Positions 26,699-35,575 of a stretch of 64,000 nt of DNA are shown here, piece by piece. The DNA comes from CAWCUU01 sp963798855. GTDB lineage: Bacteria; Gemmatimonadota; Gemmatimonadetes; Longimicrobiales; RSA9. The stretch's first letter is position 1; each line of letters begins with the position of its first letter. The stretch is from NCBI GenBank assembly GCA_963798855.1, contig CAWCUU010000002.1:1116001-1180000 (forward strand), given 5' to 3'. A program made the position numbers and the translations under genes. The notes under the pieces are model-generated. The model did not search any database and was not told the DNA's origin. It saw only the letters and a program-made list of their open reading frames with translations.

Positions 26699-27132
26699 TC
26701 GGCCGTCGTGGAGGAATGGGCTCCGGTGGGCGCGAACGGCTGCCAGTAGCCGGGATAGACCGGCACGAAAACGAGATCGGGCGAGTGGCTGTTGCGGTAG
26801 TAGTCGACGCCCTCGTACGTGCCGAGGGGCTCCAGCTCCGAGGACCGAAGCCGCACGGGCGCGCCGGCCGGCTGATACGGCGTCCCATCGACCAGCAGCG
26901 GCTGCCCGTGCCGGTACCATTCGTAGAGAGTCAGCTCGTAAAAGATATGAGCCGGAGCTCCGGTTGTGTCCTCGGCATCCTCGGAGCGGCCGACGCTGTT
27001 CGCGCCTTCCGCTACGCGGCTGGCCGCCGGAGGCGCGGAACCGGCGGGCGCCGAGCGGCCACACGCACTCGCGGCGGTCAGCATCGCCACGGAGAGCGGG
27101 AGGCGGAGGTCAGCGTGTATATTCATCGCCAT
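26695..27132 (-). CDS. Hypothetical lipoprotein
   Basis: 145 residues from ATG 27132 (ATG 27126 also possible; no strong SD for either). Signal peptide LPLSVAMLTAASACGR with lipobox Cys, a Ser/Ala/Pro linker, then a compact domain beginning IFYELTLYEWYRHGQPLLVDGTPYQPA and ending VFVPVYPGYWQPF, rich in Tyr/Trp. Not recognised. Overlaps ldcA by four bases, so an envelope role linked to murein recycling is possible. Confidence 0.75.
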   Translation of the reverse strand: MAMNIHADLRLPLSVAMLTAASACGRSAPAGSAPPAASRVAEGANSVGRSEDAEDTTGAPAHIFYELTLYEWYRHGQPLLVDGTPYQPAGAPVRLRSSELEPLGTYEGVDYYRNSHSPDLVFVPVYPGYWQPFAPTGAHSSTTAE

Positions 27133-27189
27133 GCGATTCGATCGTCCGGTGCGGGCCAGCCAGCGCGGGGGCGCAACGGGCGTGCCCGC

Positions 27190-28554
27190 ATGAGCGGCGC
27201 ACGCTTCGGTCTGCAGCTCCCCCTGAGGCTCACCGAAATTCCAGGCCCGCGCTCTGCCCGCCTGGCGGTCAGGCTCGGGCAGGTGGAGTCGCGGAACATC
27301 TCGCCCGGGCGGCAACGGCCGCCGATCTTCTGGGCCGCGGCCTGCGGCGCGAACGTACGCGATGCCGACGGGAATGTCTATATCGATCTGACTGCCGGCT
27401 TCGGCGTCGCAGCAGCGGGCCACGCCAACCGGAGGGTCGCCCGCGCGATCGCGCGGCAGGCGTCCCGGCTCGCCCACGCTCTCGGTGACGTCCACCCCCC
27501 TGTCACGAAGCTGCGCCTCCTCGAGCGGCTGGCCCAACTCGCGCCGGGCGATCTATCGGTGTCCATCCTGGCGAGCTCGGGCGCGGAAGCCGTCGAGGTG
27601 GCCCTGAAGACCGCCGTGCTCCGGACGGGGCGACCCCGGATCGTCGCGTTCGAGGGATCCTATCACGGGCTGACCTACGGCGCCCTCGCCGTCACGGCAC
27701 GTGCCGAGTTCCGGCGGCCGTTCCAGGAGCAGCTTTTCGCCGGCGTGCGCTTCGCACCGTATCCGGATGGCCAGCGCGGGGACAGCGCCGCCGAGTCGTT
27801 GCGTGCAGTCGAGGCAGAGCTCGCCGCCGGCGCCGGGGCCGTCATCGTCGAGCCCGTTCTCGGCCGCGGCGGAATCGTCGTTCCACCCGCGGACTTCCTG
27901 CCCGGGCTTCGGCGCCTCTGCGACGAGCACGGCGCGGTGCTCATCTTCGACGAGATCTACACGGGCTTCGGTCGCACGGGCCGCTGGTTCGCGTGCGAGC
28001 ACTTCCGCACGGTTCCGGACATACTGGTCGTCGGCAAGGCGCTCTCCGGCTCCCTCCCGCTCAGCGTCGCCATCGGCACCCCGGCGGTGATGGAAGCATG
28101 GCCGCCCTGGACGGGCGAGGCGATCCATACGAGCACCTTTCTCGGCAACCCGGTCGCGTGCGCCGCGGCGCTCGCAAACCTCCGCGAGATCGGACGGCGC
28201 GGACTCGTCGCCCGCGCCGCATCCTTCGGGAACCGGGTCGCGCTTCGCACCGAGCGCTGGGCCATGCGCTTCCCCGCCATCGTCGCTGCGCCTTGCGGGA
28301 TCGGGCTGCTGCGAGGCGTGCACCTGCGGCCAGCCGCCGAGCCGCTCGCGCTGCAGCTCGCTGAGCGCTGCCTGAGAGCGGGCGTGATCGTTCTCGCCGA
28401 GGGGCCGGCCGCCGACGTGCTCGCGATCACACCGCCGTTGAGCATCTCGCGGGCCCAGCTCGGCTACGCGCTGGACGTGATCGAGACCGAGCTCGAGGCG
28501 ATCGCCGGGGCGGGTTCCGGCAGTCGCCTTGATCGTAACTCGCACGTTACCTAG
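27190..28554 (+). CDS. Class III PLP-dependent aminotransferase (acetylornithine/GABA type)
   Basis: 454 residues from ATG 27190. IDLTAGFGVAAAGH is the substrate loop, SGAEAVEVALKTA and FEGSYHGLTYGAL are PLP-phosphate binding regions, VLIFDEIYTGFGRTGRWF holds the cofactor Asp, and the Schiff-base Lys is in LVVGKALSGSLPLSV, followed by HTSTFLGNPVACAAALA. Reaction: amino group transfer from an omega- or alpha-amino donor to 2-oxoglutarate. Context does not decide the donor; it precedes the sphingolipid-like run by 93 bases. Confidence 0.9.
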   Translation: MSGARFGLQLPLRLTEIPGPRSARLAVRLGQVESRNISPGRQRPPIFWAAACGANVRDADGNVYIDLTAGFGVAAAGHANRRVARAIARQASRLAHALGDVHPPVTKLRLLERLAQLAPGDLSVSILASSGAEAVEVALKTAVLRTGRPRIVAFEGSYHGLTYGALAVTARAEFRRPFQEQLFAGVRFAPYPDGQRGDSAAESLRAVEAELAAGAGAVIVEPVLGRGGIVVPPADFLPGLRRLCDEHGAVLIFDEIYTGFGRTGRWFACEHFRTVPDILVVGKALSGSLPLSVAIGTPAVMEAWPPWTGEAIHTSTFLGNPVACAAALANLREIGRRGLVARAASFGNRVALRTERWAMRFPAIVAAPCGIGLLRGVHLRPAAEPLALQLAERCLRAGVIVLAEGPAADVLAITPPLSISRAQLGYALDVIETELEAIAGAGSGSRLDRNSHVT

Positions 28555-28647
28555 CTTTCGCGGAATGAATTGGCCCGGCGCTCGCGCATCTCACCCTCTC
28601 ATGCGTGCGCCGCGCCGCGCGGCACGCGCCGCCGGCGAGGGCGAGCC

Positions 28648-29646
28648 TTGAGGGCGCTGGTGACCGGTGCGTCCGGTTTCGTCGGCGGCCATTTGGTCGA
28701 GGCCCTGCGGCAGATCGGCGCCGAGCCGCGTGCTCTCGTGCGCAGCAGCAGTCAGGTCGCGCTTCTCGATTCGCTCGGTGTGGAGCAGGTGCTTGGCTCG
28801 TTCGAGGACGTAAGTTCGCTCGAGCGTGCCGTGACGGGAGTGGATGTCGTGCTGCACCTCGCGGCTGCGACGCGTGCGCGCACGGAGCAGGAGTACAGGG
28901 CGGCCAATGTAGATGCACCGCGTGCGCTGATCGAGGCGATGCGTCGCGCCAGGCCGCGGCCGCGGCGGCTGGTGTACATGAGCTCGATGGCGGCGGCGGG
29001 GCCGTCGCAGGCTGGACGACCGGTAGCGGAGAGCGATCCGCCGCGGCCGATCACCGTGTACGGTCGGAGCAAGCTGGCGGGAGAGCAGCTGGTGCTGGAG
29101 GCCGACGATGCCTTCGACGTCGGCGTCATCCGCGCGCCGGCAGTGTACGGGCCTCGCGACCGGGATCTGCTGATCTATTTTCGGCTGGTTCAAGGCGGGC
29201 TGCTGCCGCTGCCGGCCGGACCGGACCGCTGGATCCAGCTGGTGCACGTCGCCGATCTGGCGCGGGCGCTGGTCGCGGCGGCGCGGGCAGCGGAGGTGAG
29301 CGGCGTCTACCAGGTGGCAGAGCCGCGAGCGTACCGCTGGGCCGAGGTCGCCGGCATGATCGAGCGGGTGCTGCGGCGGCGAGCGCTGCGGCTGAGCGTT
29401 CCGCGGTGGAGCGTGTGGATGGGGGCGGCGCTGGTGGAGGCGTCGGCGGCAATGGTCGGTCGCGCATCGATCTTCAACCGCGACAAGGTGCGCGAGCTGC
29501 TCGCGGCGGGGTGGTTGTGCGAAACGGAGCGGGCACGCCGAGAGCTGGACTGGACGCCGCGTTGGGAGCTGGAGGAGGGGTTGCGGGACACGGTGCGCTG
29601 GTATCGCGAACACGGTTACTTGCGAGGAGCCGAGGAGGCTCTATGA
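28648..29646 (+). CDS. NAD-dependent epimerase/dehydratase-type SDR, candidate ceramide-pathway ketoreductase
   Basis: 332 residues from TTG 28648 (GGCGAGGGCGAG upstream; the fold begins at once: LRALVTGASGFVGGHLVEAL). Extended SDR with the Gly-rich NAD(P) loop, a Ser in VYMSSMAAAG and the catalytic pair in VYGRSKLAGEQ. The next gene, one base on, is a serine palmitoyltransferase. Bacterial ceramide synthesis in Caulobacter uses a reductase (CerR) of this broad family, so reduction of 3-oxosphinganine or the oxidised ceramide is the favoured role. This rests on context plus family; the sequence alone would only say SDR. Confidence 0.82.
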   Translation: MRALVTGASGFVGGHLVEALRQIGAEPRALVRSSSQVALLDSLGVEQVLGSFEDVSSLERAVTGVDVVLHLAAATRARTEQEYRAANVDAPRALIEAMRRARPRPRRLVYMSSMAAAGPSQAGRPVAESDPPRPITVYGRSKLAGEQLVLEADDAFDVGVIRAPAVYGPRDRDLLIYFRLVQGGLLPLPAGPDRWIQLVHVADLARALVAAARAAEVSGVYQVAEPRAYRWAEVAGMIERVLRRRALRLSVPRWSVWMGAALVEASAAMVGRASIFNRDKVRELLAAGWLCETERARRELDWTPRWELEEGLRDTVRWYREHGYLRGAEEAL

Positions 29647-29692
29647 CATGGCGTCTCATGCGACGGTTGCGGGTCTGATGAAGGGAGCAGCA

Positions 29693-30874
29693 ATGGGGCT
29701 CTTCGACAAGTGCCACGGCTACACGGCGGCACGCGAGGCGGAGGCGGCCGGCGTGTATCCCTACTTCCAGCCGATCGAGGCCTCGTTCGACACGGAAGTG
29801 ATCATCCGCGGCGAGCGGAAGATCATGGTCGGGTCGAACAACTACCTCGGGCTCACGCACCACCCCAAGGTGCTCGAGGCGGCGGAGCGTGCGCTCCGCC
29901 GTTACGGCTCGGGATGTACGGGAAGCCGTTTCCTGAACGGCACGCTGGACCTGCACGAGCAGCTCGAGGAGCGGCTGGCCGCTTTCCTCCACAAGGAGGC
30001 GGCGCTCGTCTTCAGCACCGGCTTCCAGAGCAACCTCGGCGCGATCGCGACGCTGGTCGGGCGCGGCGATCACGTCTATCTGGACAAGCTGGACCACGCG
30101 AGCATCGTGGACGGGGCGCGGCTGTCGTACGGCACCGTACATCGCTACGGCCACGGGGACTTCGAGGCGCTGGAGCGGCAGCTGGCGGAGAGCCCGGCCG
30201 AGGGCGGCAAGCTGATCGTGACGGATGGGATTTTCTCGATGGAGGGCACGATCGTCGACCTGCCTCGGCTGCTCGAGGTATGCGGCCGCTACGGTGCGGA
30301 GGTGATGGTCGACGATGCGCATTCGCTCGGCGTGCTGGGCGCCCGCGGGGCCGGCACGGCAGAACACTTCGGTCTCGAAGCCGAGACGTCGCTGATCATG
30401 GGCACGTTCTCGAAGTCGCTGGCTTCCATCGGCGGTGTGGTGGCTGGAGACGCGCCGGTGATCCATTATCTGAAGCATCAGGCGCGCAGCCTGATCTTCA
30501 GCGCCAGCATGCCTCCGGCATCGGTCGCGACGGTCGTCGCCGCGCTCGAGCTGATCGAGTCGGAGCCCGAGCGCCGGGAGCGGCTTTGGCACAACACGCG
30601 CCGCATGCAGCAGGGCCTGCGCGAGCTCGGCTACGACCTCGGCGGCAGCGTGACCCCGATCATCCCCGTCGTCATCGGCGAGCTGTACCGGACAATGGGC
30701 TTCTGGAGGGCCCTCTTCGATGCCGGCGTCTACACCAACCCGGTCGTGCCTCCCGCCGTTCCCTTCAGCTCCTGCCGGCTGCGCGTCTCGATGATGGCCA
30801 CCCACACCGACGATCACGTGGACGCGGTACTCGACGCTTTCGCCCGTATCGGCAAGGAGGCAGGCATCCTGTGA
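29693..30874 (+). CDS. spt: Serine palmitoyltransferase (alpha-oxoamine synthase)
   Basis: 393 residues from ATG 29693, chosen for the SD AAGGGAGC and because SPTs start at the equivalent of MGLFDK; ATG 29648 would add 15 residues. AGVYPYFQPIE, GSNNYLGLTHHP, YGSGCTGSRFLNGT and LDHASIVDGARLS match Bacteroidetes and Sphingomonas SPTs closely. PLP ligands: VDDAHSLGVLG, and Lys in IMGTFSKSLASIGG. The enzyme condenses serine with an acyl-CoA/ACP to 3-oxosphinganine, the first step of sphingolipid synthesis. KBL and BioF are relatives, but the SGCTGSRFLNGT-HASIVDG blocks and neighbours favour SPT. Confidence 0.88.
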   Translation: MGLFDKCHGYTAAREAEAAGVYPYFQPIEASFDTEVIIRGERKIMVGSNNYLGLTHHPKVLEAAERALRRYGSGCTGSRFLNGTLDLHEQLEERLAAFLHKEAALVFSTGFQSNLGAIATLVGRGDHVYLDKLDHASIVDGARLSYGTVHRYGHGDFEALERQLAESPAEGGKLIVTDGIFSMEGTIVDLPRLLEVCGRYGAEVMVDDAHSLGVLGARGAGTAEHFGLEAETSLIMGTFSKSLASIGGVVAGDAPVIHYLKHQARSLIFSASMPPASVATVVAALELIESEPERRERLWHNTRRMQQGLRELGYDLGGSVTPIIPVVIGELYRTMGFWRALFDAGVYTNPVVPPAVPFSSCRLRVSMMATHTDDHVDAVLDAFARIGKEAGIL

Positions 30875-32013
30875 GCGCACCCGCAACGGCCGCGGGTCTG
30901 CACATCACGCCGGTCAGAGGGCGCCGAGAGCTGAAGCAGTTCCTGCGCCTGCCGTGGAAGATCTACGAGGGGGACCCGCTCTGGGTCCCCCCTCTGCTTC
31001 ATGATGTGTCGACGCTGCTCGACCGGGAGCGTCATCCGTTCCACCAGCACGCCGAGGTCGAGTACTTCCTGGCCCGAAGAGGGGGAGCGGTCGTTGGACG
31101 CATCGCGGCCGTCGTGAACCGCCTGCACAACGAGTTCAGCGGGGATCGCACCGGCTTCTTCGGCTTCTTCGAATGCATCGATGACCAGGCCGTCGCCAAT
31201 GCGCTGTTCGAGGGCGCGGAGAGTTGGCTGGCGGAGCGCGGAATGGAGATGTCGCGCGGGCCGATGAACTTCTCCACGAACGAGGAGTGCGGTCTTCTGC
31301 TGGAGGGCGCGGCCGAGCCGCCGTTCGTGATGATGACGTACAACCCGCCGTATTATGCGCGGCTGATCGAGGGTGCCGGGTACGAAAAGGCCAGGGATCT
31401 GCTGGCTTATATCCTCTACACGGAGGAGAAGCCATCGAGGCTGGCGAAGGGCGTGAGGCGGGTAGCGGAGCGCAAGGGGATCAGCATCCGGCCGCTGGAC
31501 ATGAAGCGTTTCGAGCAGGAGGTCGCGCTGCTGGAGGAGATCTACAACGCGGCCTGGGAGCGGAACTGGGGATTCGTTCCGATGACGCCGGCGGAGTTCG
31601 GCTTCATGGCCAAGCAGCTCAAGCCGGTCGTGGACCCGAACTACACGCTTATCGCGGAGGTCAACGGAGAGCCGGTCGGCTTCGGACTGGCTCTGCCGGA
31701 CTTCAACCAGGCGCTCAAGCACATCAACGGCCGACTGCTTCCCTTCGGGCTGCTGAAGCTGCTGTGGCACAAGCGAAACATCGATCAGGTCCGAATCATC
31801 ACGCTCGGGATCAAGCCCGGATACCGCCGGCTCGGACTGGACGCGATGATGTACCTTCGAATGTTCGAGCAGGCGGCGCAGGACGCGATCAAGAGGGGGG
31901 AATGCTCCTGGATCCTGGAGGACAACTGGGACATGCGGCGAGCGCTCGAGAAGATGGGCGGGACGGAGTACAAGGCGTACCGGATCTACGACAAGCCGCT
32001 GAGCCCGAAGTAG
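30871..32013 (+). CDS. Large GNAT-fold protein, candidate N-acyltransferase of sphingoid bases
   Basis: 380 residues from GTG 30871, overlapping the spt stop (GTGA) with AAGGAGGC as SD. N-terminal LKQFLRLPWKIYEGDPLWVPPL is shared by a widespread family of about 375 residues; the protein has two GNAT-like halves, the second with IITLGIKPGYRRLGLDAMMY as acyl-CoA/ACP loop and CSWILEDNWDMRRALEKMGG. No signal peptide. Coupled to SPT, it is a good candidate for adding the second acyl chain, as GNAT-fold ceramide synthase does in Caulobacter; direct relationship to that enzyme was not tested. Confidence 0.75.
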   Translation: MSAPATAAGLHITPVRGRRELKQFLRLPWKIYEGDPLWVPPLLHDVSTLLDRERHPFHQHAEVEYFLARRGGAVVGRIAAVVNRLHNEFSGDRTGFFGFFECIDDQAVANALFEGAESWLAERGMEMSRGPMNFSTNEECGLLLEGAAEPPFVMMTYNPPYYARLIEGAGYEKARDLLAYILYTEEKPSRLAKGVRRVAERKGISIRPLDMKRFEQEVALLEEIYNAAWERNWGFVPMTPAEFGFMAKQLKPVVDPNYTLIAEVNGEPVGFGLALPDFNQALKHINGRLLPFGLLKLLWHKRNIDQVRIITLGIKPGYRRLGLDAMMYLRMFEQAAQDAIKRGECSWILEDNWDMRRALEKMGGTEYKAYRIYDKPLSPK

Positions 32014-32072
32014 GGAGAGCCACGCCCGCGCCCGAGAGGGCACATCCACGCCCGGTTGACCGGCTTTTCGCG

Positions 32073-32909
32073 GTGTACCTGGTGGCTTCCGGGATCGCTC
32101 TGTTCTTCCCGCACCACACGCATGCGTGGCCGGTGCTGGTGGCGGCGCACATCGGCGGGGTGTTGCTGGTGCTGAGGCCGGCAACGCTCGGCCGCATGAG
32201 CGGGAGGATGGGCGCGGCGGCGCCGGCAGTAACGGGTTTCATCGCCGACTGGTACCCGCTCCTGCTCGTCCCCGCGCTCTACACGGAGCTCGCGGCCTTG
32301 AACCTCACGGTCTGGAACGGCCGCTACTTCGACCCGCTCATTCTCGCGGCCGAGCGTGCGCTCTTCGGCGTCCAGCCGAGCCGGGCCCTGGCGGCGTCGG
32401 CGCCCTACCCGGCGCTGTCGGAAGCGCTTCACGCTTCCTACCTGTCGTACTACCTGATCATCTACGTGCCGCCGCTCGTGCTCTGGCTGCGAGGGCGACG
32501 GGATGCGTTCGCGAAGGCCGTCTTCACGCTGATGCTCGCGTTCTTCGCGCACTATCTGTTTTTCATCTACTTCCCGGTCCAGGGCCCCCGCTATCTGTTC
32601 CCCGCTCCGGGGGGGGCGATCGCCCGTGGACACGCCTATGCGCTGGCTCACCGTCTGCTGGAAGCCGGATCGAGCCGGGGTGCCGCATTCCCGTCATCGC
32701 ACGTCGGCGTCTCCGTCGCCCAATGCGTGAACGTCGTACGCTACATCCCGTGGCTGGCGCCCGTGGCCGTCCTCCTCACGATCGGACTCGGCGTCGGTGC
32801 GGTGTACGGCGGCTTCCACTATGCGACGGACGCGATGGCCGGTCTCGGGCTGGGTCTGCTATCCGCGCTGGTCGCGCCGGGGCTCTATCGCAGGATGGGA
32901 GGGCGTTGA
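32073..32909 (+). CDS. PAP2/Aur1-like membrane phosphotransferase or phosphatase
   Basis: Frame open from before the preceding stop; the only standard start that keeps the first helix is GTG 32073 (278 residues), but conserved-looking PVDRLFA lies upstream of it, so the true start is unsure. About six helices. Catalytic PAP2 motifs: GAAFPSSHVGVSVAQ (His nucleophile region) and GGFHYATDAMAGLGLG (second His and Asp), the spacing seen in the Aur1/inositol-phosphoceramide-synthase-like PAP2_3 group. An upstream FPVQGPRYLFP matches motif one. Role inferred: transfer of a phospho-headgroup to, or its removal from, a ceramide-type lipid at the membrane. Confidence 0.8.
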   Translation: MYLVASGIALFFPHHTHAWPVLVAAHIGGVLLVLRPATLGRMSGRMGAAAPAVTGFIADWYPLLLVPALYTELAALNLTVWNGRYFDPLILAAERALFGVQPSRALAASAPYPALSEALHASYLSYYLIIYVPPLVLWLRGRRDAFAKAVFTLMLAFFAHYLFFIYFPVQGPRYLFPAPGGAIARGHAYALAHRLLEAGSSRGAAFPSSHVGVSVAQCVNVVRYIPWLAPVAVLLTIGLGVGAVYGGFHYATDAMAGLGLGLLSALVAPGLYRRMGGR

Positions 32910-33652
32910 GCGGCTCGCGGCGGTCCGCTCGGGCCACGCTCGCGCTCGCGACAATACTCGCGGCAACGGTCGTCTGGATGGCGACGCGAGTGCTGCCCTG
33001 GCCTGCGCGAGCCGGCGCCGTCGGATTGCTCGTCGTGCTCCCGGTCCTGATGCTGCTCCAGATGGCGGTCATCCGCGCCGAGGAGATCGAGGCCGCCGAC
33101 GACCGGAGGATCGCCCTATATCTCTCCTCGGGAGCCGCGATCTGGATCATTGGCGGGCTCTCGCTCTCGGCAGCGCTGGCGAGCGGCTTCACCTGGCAGA
33201 TGATGGGCTTCGTCGCGCTGCCAGCCGGTCGATTCGCTGCCTGGACCATTGCGGCGACGGCCGGAGGTCTGGCGATCGTCGCCATCGCCCGGCTGCTCGG
33301 CGTCTCCGAATCGGGACTCGTCAACCTCGTCGTCCCCCGCACCCCGCTCGAAAAGGTCGTCTTCGTGGGGCTCAGCCTGTCGGCCGGCGTGGGAGAGGAG
33401 CTCGCGTTCCGCAGCTTCCTGGTCCCGGCGCTCGGCGCCGCGTCCGGCTCTGTCTGGGTCGGGGCCGCGATTTCCTCCGGGGCATTCGGCGTCGTGCACG
33501 CCCACCAGGGAGGCGCCGGGGCCGCGCGAGCTGCGCTGCTCGGCTTCGTGCTCGCCCTGCCGCTCGTCGTCGGCGGAATGGTGGGCCCGTCCATGGTCGC
33601 GCACGCGGCGCTCGATCTGATCGCGGGCCTATGGCTTCTGAGAGACGCGTGA
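32906..33652 (+). CDS. CPBP family intramembrane glutamic endopeptidase
   Basis: 248 residues from TTG 32906, overlapping the PAP2 stop (TTGA). About seven or eight membrane helices. CPBP/Abi motifs: GVGEELAFRSFLVPAL (EExxxR), SSGAFGVVHAHQG (FxxxH) and SMVAHAALDLIAG (HxxxD). These form the active site of Rce1-like proteases. Last gene of the coupled run from 28648; its link to lipid synthesis is unknown. Confidence 0.88.
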   Translation: MSGSRRSARATLALATILAATVVWMATRVLPWPARAGAVGLLVVLPVLMLLQMAVIRAEEIEAADDRRIALYLSSGAAIWIIGGLSLSAALASGFTWQMMGFVALPAGRFAAWTIAATAGGLAIVAIARLLGVSESGLVNLVVPRTPLEKVVFVGLSLSAGVGEELAFRSFLVPALGAASGSVWVGAAISSGAFGVVHAHQGGAGAARAALLGFVLALPLVVGGMVGPSMVAHAALDLIAGLWLLRDA

Positions 33653-33933
33653 TGCGCTGTCGCGCACGCGCTGCAGTTGCCACGAATCGTGCAGCCCTGG
33701 TGCTCGATTTCGATACGATTCTCGATTCGTCGCCTGGCCCTCGCCGCTCGCCGATGGAACCCGGAAACTTTTCTTAATGCTTTGTACGTATAGAGATATG
33801 CGAGTTCCGCAACAATGCGGTGAGCGCATGCGGCCTGATGGCGCAGGACGGAACGCGGGTTGCGGAAGCGTGAAGGCGAGCGAGATGTCTTCCGGTGGGC
33901 GGAGGTCCTCTCGGTGCGATGAAAGGAGGTCCC
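33653..33933. other. Intergenic region, mostly featureless
   Basis: 281 bases. A relatively A/T-rich patch (33766-33800) includes TATAGA at 33789-33794 that could be a -10, but no good -35 sits 16-18 bases upstream. A small hairpin CCGCA-ACAA-TGCGG lies at about 33808-33821. The perfect SD of the next gene closes the region. No gene seen. Confidence 0.4.
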
Positions 33934-34350
33934 GTGATACTTAGGTGCGATTACGAGGAGCTCACGGCCCTCACGAACGGGATCGAGAGCATACTGGCCT
34001 CGCACGGGGGCGGTGGCGTCGCGGCGCCTCCGGAAGCGATCGCCGGCGTGGAGGCCCTGTTGCCCCGACTGATCGGCGATCTGACGGTTGGCACCTTCGA
34101 AGAGCAGCAGCAGCTACAGGCGACTCTGGACTTCGTGCTCGAGCACCTGAACGTGCGGATGGATGAAGCGATCCTCGCGGGCGATGTCGCCTCGGAAGAT
34201 GCGGTGCTGGCTTACTTCGACTACGGCCACGTGCTGATCGTGTGCGAGCGGATGGCGCGGCTCGGCGAGGAGATGGCCGCGATGATCGAGCTGATGACCG
34301 GTGAAGGACCGACGCCCGCCACTGCGGCCCAGATTACCTTCCCCGACTGA
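33934..34350 (+). CDS. Hypothetical acidic helical protein
   Basis: 138 residues from GTG 33934, chosen because AAAGGAGGT, a perfect anti-SD complement, ends four bases before it; ATG 33919 is the alternative. Begins MILRCDYEELTALTNGIESIL, with alternating helices rich in Glu/Leu/Met and a loop of Gly residues at about 25-30 (SHGGGGVAAPP). No motif recognised. Short strong-SD genes of this kind are usually well expressed. Its 3' neighbour is an unrelated lipoprotein. Confidence 0.7.
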   Translation: MILRCDYEELTALTNGIESILASHGGGGVAAPPEAIAGVEALLPRLIGDLTVGTFEEQQQLQATLDFVLEHLNVRMDEAILAGDVASEDAVLAYFDYGHVLIVCERMARLGEEMAAMIELMTGEGPTPATAAQITFPD

Positions 34351-34444
34351 TCCCACCCGAGCGGCCGCGTCGCGTCCTCCCGGGCGCGCACGATTCCTGC
34401 ACCCAGGCCGCCGTCCAGACGATCCACCCAACAGGAGAAGTGGG

Positions 34445-34789
34445 ATGATCCGGTCGCGAGGCTCATTGCGTCTGCTGTGCGCGGCGCTGCTGTTCGTGCC
34501 GCTCGCCGCGTGCTCCCGGGCCGTGGCGGTACAGTCGGAGCCGGGCGTCGTCTATACGCTGGAGGTCGTCAACGACGCGCCGGTGGACATGGTAGTGTCC
34601 TACGACGCGGGGGCGGGGTCGCACCTGCTCGGCACCGTATCGGCGAACGACAGCCAGCGCTTCGTCATCAACGACCCCGTGAGCACCACGGTGCACGTGA
34701 GCGCCGTCAGCGAGGATCGCAGTCGCACGGTGGACCGCACGGTGACGCTGAACCGGACGTCGGCGGTGCAGGTGCGGCTGGGACCCTGA
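34445..34789 (+). CDS. Small hypothetical lipoprotein
   Basis: 114 residues from ATG 34445 (AGGAGAAG SD). Signal peptide LLCAALLFVPLAACSR with lipobox LAAC. The mature part is a short all-beta domain (VYTLEVVNDAPVDMVVSYDAG, STTVHVSAVSEDRSRTVDRTV), suggesting an immunoglobulin-like or transthyretin-like sandwich. Function unknown. Confidence 0.8.
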   Translation: MIRSRGSLRLLCAALLFVPLAACSRAVAVQSEPGVVYTLEVVNDAPVDMVVSYDAGAGSHLLGTVSANDSQRFVINDPVSTTVHVSAVSEDRSRTVDRTVTLNRTSAVQVRLGP

Positions 34790-34894
34790 CAAAGCGTCGC
34801 GGAGGCCGGGCGGGCAATGGCGTGACGGGAACCGATCTGGAAGGGGTGGGGTAGAGCCGGATCGCTCCTGAAGCTCGAACCGGAGGCATGCGCG

Positions 34895-35542
34895 GTGACG
34901 CGAGTGCTATCTCAGATAGGATCGGTGGCAGAGCGCCACCGGCGACCGCTGGCGAAGCTGCTCCTCGCGCTGGTGCTGGTGATGCCCGCTACGGCGGGCA
35001 CGCTGCGCCAGGATGGCGGGTTTTGGCCGTTTTCGCTTCTCTCGGCCGGCTCTCACGGCGCCTTCGGGCCGGAGGGCAGCGCGCAGGCATCGCTCGTCCG
35101 GAGCGAGGCGGAGCGCATGCGGCTCACCGGCGCGCTAGCGCGGGAGTACAGGGTGCCGATCGCGCTGGCGGATCGGATCACGCGGGCGGCAGTCGCCGAG
35201 TCGATCCACCCGCGGGTGGCATTCGAGCTGGTGAGCACGGAGTCGAGCTTTCGGCGGGCGGCGATCTCGCGGGTGGGCGCGGTCGGCTATACACAGGTGA
35301 TGCCGGCGACGGCTCGATGGCTCGAGCCGGGCACGTCGCAGGGCGATCTGTTCCAGCCGGAGACGAACCTGCGCCTCGGCTTCCGCTATCTCCACTATCT
35401 GGTCGATCGCTACGATGGCGATCTCGAGCTGGCCCTCACAGCCTACAACCGCGGCCCGGGCACGGTAGATCGGCTGGTCCGGCTGGGCCACGACCCCGAC
35501 AACGGCTACGCCGCTAAGGTACTGAAGCGCCATACCAGCTAG
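34895..35542 (+). CDS. Lytic transglycosylase (SLT domain), exported
   Basis: 215 residues from GTG 34895 (CGGAGG upstream). N-terminal membrane/signal segment LAKLLLALVLVMPATAG. Transglycosylase SLT domain at about residues 95-215: catalytic Glu in AFELVSTESSFRRAA, then VGAVGYTQVMPATARWL, FQPETNLRLGFRYLHYL and LALTAYNRGPGTVDRL, the four conserved blocks. It cleaves peptidoglycan glycan strands in the periplasm. Convergent with the S9 peptidase gene. Confidence 0.92.
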   Translation: MTRVLSQIGSVAERHRRPLAKLLLALVLVMPATAGTLRQDGGFWPFSLLSAGSHGAFGPEGSAQASLVRSEAERMRLTGALAREYRVPIALADRITRAAVAESIHPRVAFELVSTESSFRRAAISRVGAVGYTQVMPATARWLEPGTSQGDLFQPETNLRLGFRYLHYLVDRYDGDLELALTAYNRGPGTVDRLVRLGHDPDNGYAAKVLKRHTS

Positions 35543-35575
35543 ACCCTGCGAGCGCTGGACCGCCCGCTTCGCCTG

